Assembly: GCF_964275005.1 (NCBI RefSeq) | Contig: NC_092705.1 | Coordinates: 1,192,071 to 1,256,070 of the forward strand | DNA length: 64,000 nt | Direction of reading: 5' to 3' | Origin: Diadema setosum | Taxonomy: Eukaryota; Echinodermata; Echinoidea; Diadematoida; Diadematidae | In this document: positions 60,756 through 64,000 of the stretch, one piece after another | How positions within the stretch are numbered: the first letter of the stretch is position 1 | Layout of the letters: each line of letters opens with the position of its first letter | The notes under the pieces: model-generated | What the model was told of the DNA's origin: nothing | Database searches by the model: none | What the model saw: the letters and a program-made list of their open reading frames with translations, nothing else | Translations under genes and position numbers: made by a program

Positions 60756-62114
60756 GTATGTACCCCGTCCAGCCAATAAGGTGATATCACCCTGCAGTGC
60801 TGGACATTGTGTGGAGCTACTGCTCTCATCATCTTGTGCGTACAGTGTACATGGTGTACACAAGATATTTAGTGTTGTGCAATGCTCAGAAACTGCTAGT
60901 GGTATGCAGGCCGTAGTAATTTATGTGTAGCTTAGAAGACCATGAAATGCATTAACCTTGAATTACACTCAGCAGACTGATACACTCAATGAATGGTGTC
61001 GATAGCCTTCATTTCAGACTGTTTTGTGATATTTTCTGTGAGATTTCCCTATAAGCATTCCATGGATTTGATACTCTCACATACATGTACGTGTATTTTG
61101 CAGCAAGGTCACTTTCATTTCATATACTCGCAAAGATACTTTTGTTTTTTGCATGTTTTTATTACTCAAGTTAGCAAACCACATTTATGAAAAGATTAGT
61201 TTCAACAGCCATGCTGTTTTTTGCATTGTTTTTGTATGTGTGTCTGTGATCTATGCCTTTAGCTATAGGCCTATATGATATGTTTTGATTATTGTCAAAC
61301 ATTTGTTTGTGTGGTAATATATTTCATACTTCATGGTCGTATTCAGTGTAATTCTAACTTTTCTCTTACATATGTCTGGATGTGCTGCTTTTGTGCTGAT
61401 GTAGGCCCTTTAATCATTGTGTTCATTTGATATGACTTGCTAATCACTTTAATGATGATGTGGAATTTACTATGTAGAGCTATGTGACAGAAAGCTACCA
61501 AGCTACATCGTAATAAGATGCCGTCGAGAAACAATATAGGCAGGATTGAGCTACCGTGAAACAATAAAGATTTATTGTCCATCGCATCAACGGCATATTA
61601 AGGGGAAAAAAAAAAGAATGGTGGGTTACACTTTGAATTACTACAGGGACACAGTATGGGTAGTTATCCAGCTAAGTTCCCTGCTTGCAAGTGTGATTGA
61701 AAGTCAAAATGCCATCAATTATTATGATGTAAGAGATATGTGCACTACCCTAGTACATGTATGTAAATGCTGAATGTCAAAAAGAAATAGGAGTAAGGCA
61801 GGCTTCTTTATGTGGTTATAGCATTCAAGAACAGGGCAAGGAATTACAATGTAAATCTAAGCATGCGTGTAATTGCTGCTTGGTGCATCGTGTAGTTCTG
61901 GAGTATATTTTTATAATATTACATACAGGCCCCACCTTGATTTCTTAGCCTTTTCACATCAATGGAATGAATGAACACTGCAGTTTCAGTGACATTTCTG
62001 AGTGACAGTGTCGTTTTGTATTATTCTCAAATATGTCTTCATTACACTTCAGTGAGTATTACATACAACTACAAGACTAGACATTGATGCCCCATTAAAT
62101 TGAGTTAGCCCCCT
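60756..62114. other. Gene-poor DNA
   Basis: No exon with supported borders after the weak 60647 candidate. Confidence 0.4.
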
Positions 62115-62544
62115 ATTCAGACGCATGCCATTTTATATCAAAACTTGATAACGAAACGTCTAAAGAATCATCGTATAGCCGACACACTGTTCAGACACTA
62201 ATTTCGACCATTCTTGGAAACATCGTCTAGATGTGGTGCAGTTTCCCACTGCACATGCTGTTATAGTCATGAGTGACGGCTGTTAGGATGTGGGGTCACC
62301 TTTCGTGCATGCTCCCATTAAGCCCCGCCCAGTTATACCGTTCTATAGTCCCCATACATTCAGATGCACACGGAATGCTGATTCATTATCGAGTTCTAGA
62401 TCGAAACAATGCTCTGATGGATGTTTCGCTATACGTCATTTTGTTATACTTCAGCGTTCAGACGTATAAATTCAGCGTATAGTTATACCGTTTTGGTATA
62501 GCTATTCCGTTCTGGTATAATTTTTTTTTTTTTTGCGTCTGAAT
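62115..62544. mobile_element. 430-bp element with ATTCAGACGCA ends
   Basis: ATTCAGACGCA at the left and TGCGTCTGAAT at the right. The left subterminal part carries CGTATAG, ACTGTTCAGACACTA and ATTCAGATG, and the right has AGCGTTCAGACGTATAAA and repeated TATAGTTATACCGTT / GGTATAGCTATTCCGTT. It shares GTTCAGACG with the 54731 element. Confidence 0.6.
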
Positions 62545-62711
62545 GCCCTGTAGTACTATCAGATAAACTGCCACTTATCAGGCTTATTTCTTATGTTTGT
62601 AAACAAACCCAGAAGATATTGTTGAAAACAGTGTAAATAAATGCAGTGCAAATTTTCATTTCATATTGACACTGCATATAGACATACTATGCCTGAGTGT
62701 GTATTGTTGTG

Positions 62712-62926
62712 TACTGTACGAGCTGAAATTTTCGCGGTGGTTTTATTTTCGCGAATTTCGCGAATCGGCTTTGAACCGCGAAAATAACAACACGCGAAAA
62801 TAACAACGCGCTAATAGCTAAGTTCAGTTAGACCCTCGCAACTGCGAAATTAACAACACGCGAAAATGTCCTCCAAGTAGCAATTCGCGAAAATATCTGT
62901 ACGCGAAAATTTCAGCTCGTACAGTA
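62712..62926. mobile_element. CGCGAAAAT-family MITE (best copy)
   Basis: TACTGTACGAGCTGAAATTT at the left and AAATTTCAGCTCGTACAGTA at the right are exact inverted repeats. AACAACACGCGAAAAT and TTCGCGAAAAT recur inside. It has no ORF. Confidence 0.85.
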
Positions 62927-63779
62927 TGTACACTGTATGTGTGTACATGTGTGTGTGTTTGTGCATAATCATGTTGACATATCAATATGGCAGCTATATT
63001 GGGCAGAATATCGATTAACATTGTGACAGAAAAAAAAAGAAGAAAAATCCATGAAAAAGATGTTCTGTGAAAGGATTACTGTCTAGATAAATTCAAAGGA
63101 GTCCCGTTCCCAGTAATGACTGCATGACATTTTGTACAGCAGTGTTGTGTACTTGGCACTGCAGGTACTGTATATGGCACTGTGGTTATATGTGTTAAAG
63201 TAGGTCAACTCTCTTTACTGATAAGCATGGATAGTCTCCTTTTTTTAGTCTCCTTTTTTTTAGTCTCAATATGTGTGTCTCCTTATCAGAAAAATTCTGT
63301 TTCAATTTTTAAAAGACCATTGTAAAGATGTAATTAAAACTTCTCAGAAAGATGACCATCACAATGTGATCTAAAATATGATTGGTATGGTTGCATTTTC
63401 TTTTATCATGCAAATTAAAATTTCATAATTGTCGGTTCTACTAGACTTCTTGAAATAAACTGTAAGCATTGTACATAGATTGAAACTGTATCAATATATC
63501 AATAATATCAATGCTGCTTAGTAAAGGAGACCTCGGGATGATTTTCAGACTTCTGCATTTGAACAACTATGAATTACAAATATGTAGTTATACCGAGTAC
63601 AGAGTTTCAGAATTTGTAGTGATTGGGTTGAGGAATAAGAATGTTTTCAACATTTACAACAAATTGCAATGAACAAGGATGATGACATGGCAGCCTCACC
63701 ATAAGAATGCATGAGTGGGGTTCAAGGAAGCAGAACAAAAGATGGCATGCATACATTCTACTGTACACATGTGAACTTG
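62927..63779. other. Gene-poor DNA
   Basis: A short duplicated unit, AGTCTCCTTTTTTT, lies at 63233-63261. Nothing else seen. Confidence 0.4.
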
Positions 63780-64000
63780 TTAAAGGACAAGTTCACCTTC
63801 ATAGACACGTGGGTTGAGTGAATGCAGCAATAGTAGAATACATCAGTGAGAGTTTGAGAAAAATCGGACAATCCATTCAAAAGTTATGAATTTTTGAAGT
63901 TTTTGCTCAGTCACGGCTGGATGAGAAGACTACTAAAGCTTGTGATGTCACATGTGTACAACGATATAAAAGAAAATTCAACGTATTTTCACTTTTCTTG
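63780..64000. mobile_element. Family A TTAA MITE, left part, cut by the window edge
   Basis: TTAAAGGACAAGTTCACC followed by AATCGGACAATCC-TTCAAA and GCTGGATGAGAAGACTACT, in the same order as the 16440 copy. The right arm lies outside the window. Confidence 0.85.

Noticed and set aside
1..64000. CRISPR array, operon or phage content
   Set aside because: No spaced identical repeats of the right size. Split exons with GT-AG introns and animal-type repeats show a eukaryotic nuclear genome.

Overview
This window looks like nuclear DNA from an AT-rich, repeat-dense animal genome. It is most likely a marine invertebrate deuterostome, and an echinoderm such as a sea urchin is my best guess. The reasons are split genes with GT-AG introns, no dense coding, many microsatellites, and very many short inverted-repeat elements, including one that combines TGACCTTTGACC runs with an ACGGACGG array. 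The species call is inference. There are no bacterial operons, CRISPR arrays, rRNA genes or intact tRNA genes that I can see.

Genes. The one gene I can name is a minus-strand Tctex-type dynein light chain, DYNLT2B (TCTEX1D2). Four exons (30256-30162, 27168-27035, 25752-25683, 17186-17123) join in phase into 121 residues that follow the family up to the last ~20 residues. The terminal exon was not found. Its start faces a CpG-rich stretch (about 30257-31031), beyond which a plus-strand first exon (ATG at 31032, donor at 31072) begins an unidentified gene, so this is a probable head-to-head promoter. A second plus-strand exon, 11559-11890, has good splice sites and a long Lys/Arg-rich coding frame of unknown identity. 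Three weaker plus-strand exon candidates lie at 44352, 59778 and 60647.

Repeats. Most recognisable structure is non-autonomous inverted-repeat DNA elements. Several palindromic families end in TTAA, as piggyBac-type insertions do. Others end in TA with CAGT...ACTG, as pogo/Tigger-type elements do. Larger fold-back elements at 18596, 28867, 36272, 39232, 54731, 56990 and 62712 each repeat their own short signature motif in the ends and again inside. The 39232-41724 element carries about 20 copies of a ~71-bp satellite. At 57623-58288 one element sits inside another. Two hairpins (9752 and 21891) share an architecture that suggests replication template switching.

Layout. 1-11500: gene-poor, with microsatellites, one old TTAA element, one MITE inside a TA tract and a hairpin. 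11559-11890: basic exon. 12000-17000: five DNA-element copies. 17123-30256: DYNLT2B with repeat-filled introns. 30257-31071: promoter and divergent first exon. 31072-64000: intron or intergenic DNA dominated by fold-back elements, with a few candidate exons.
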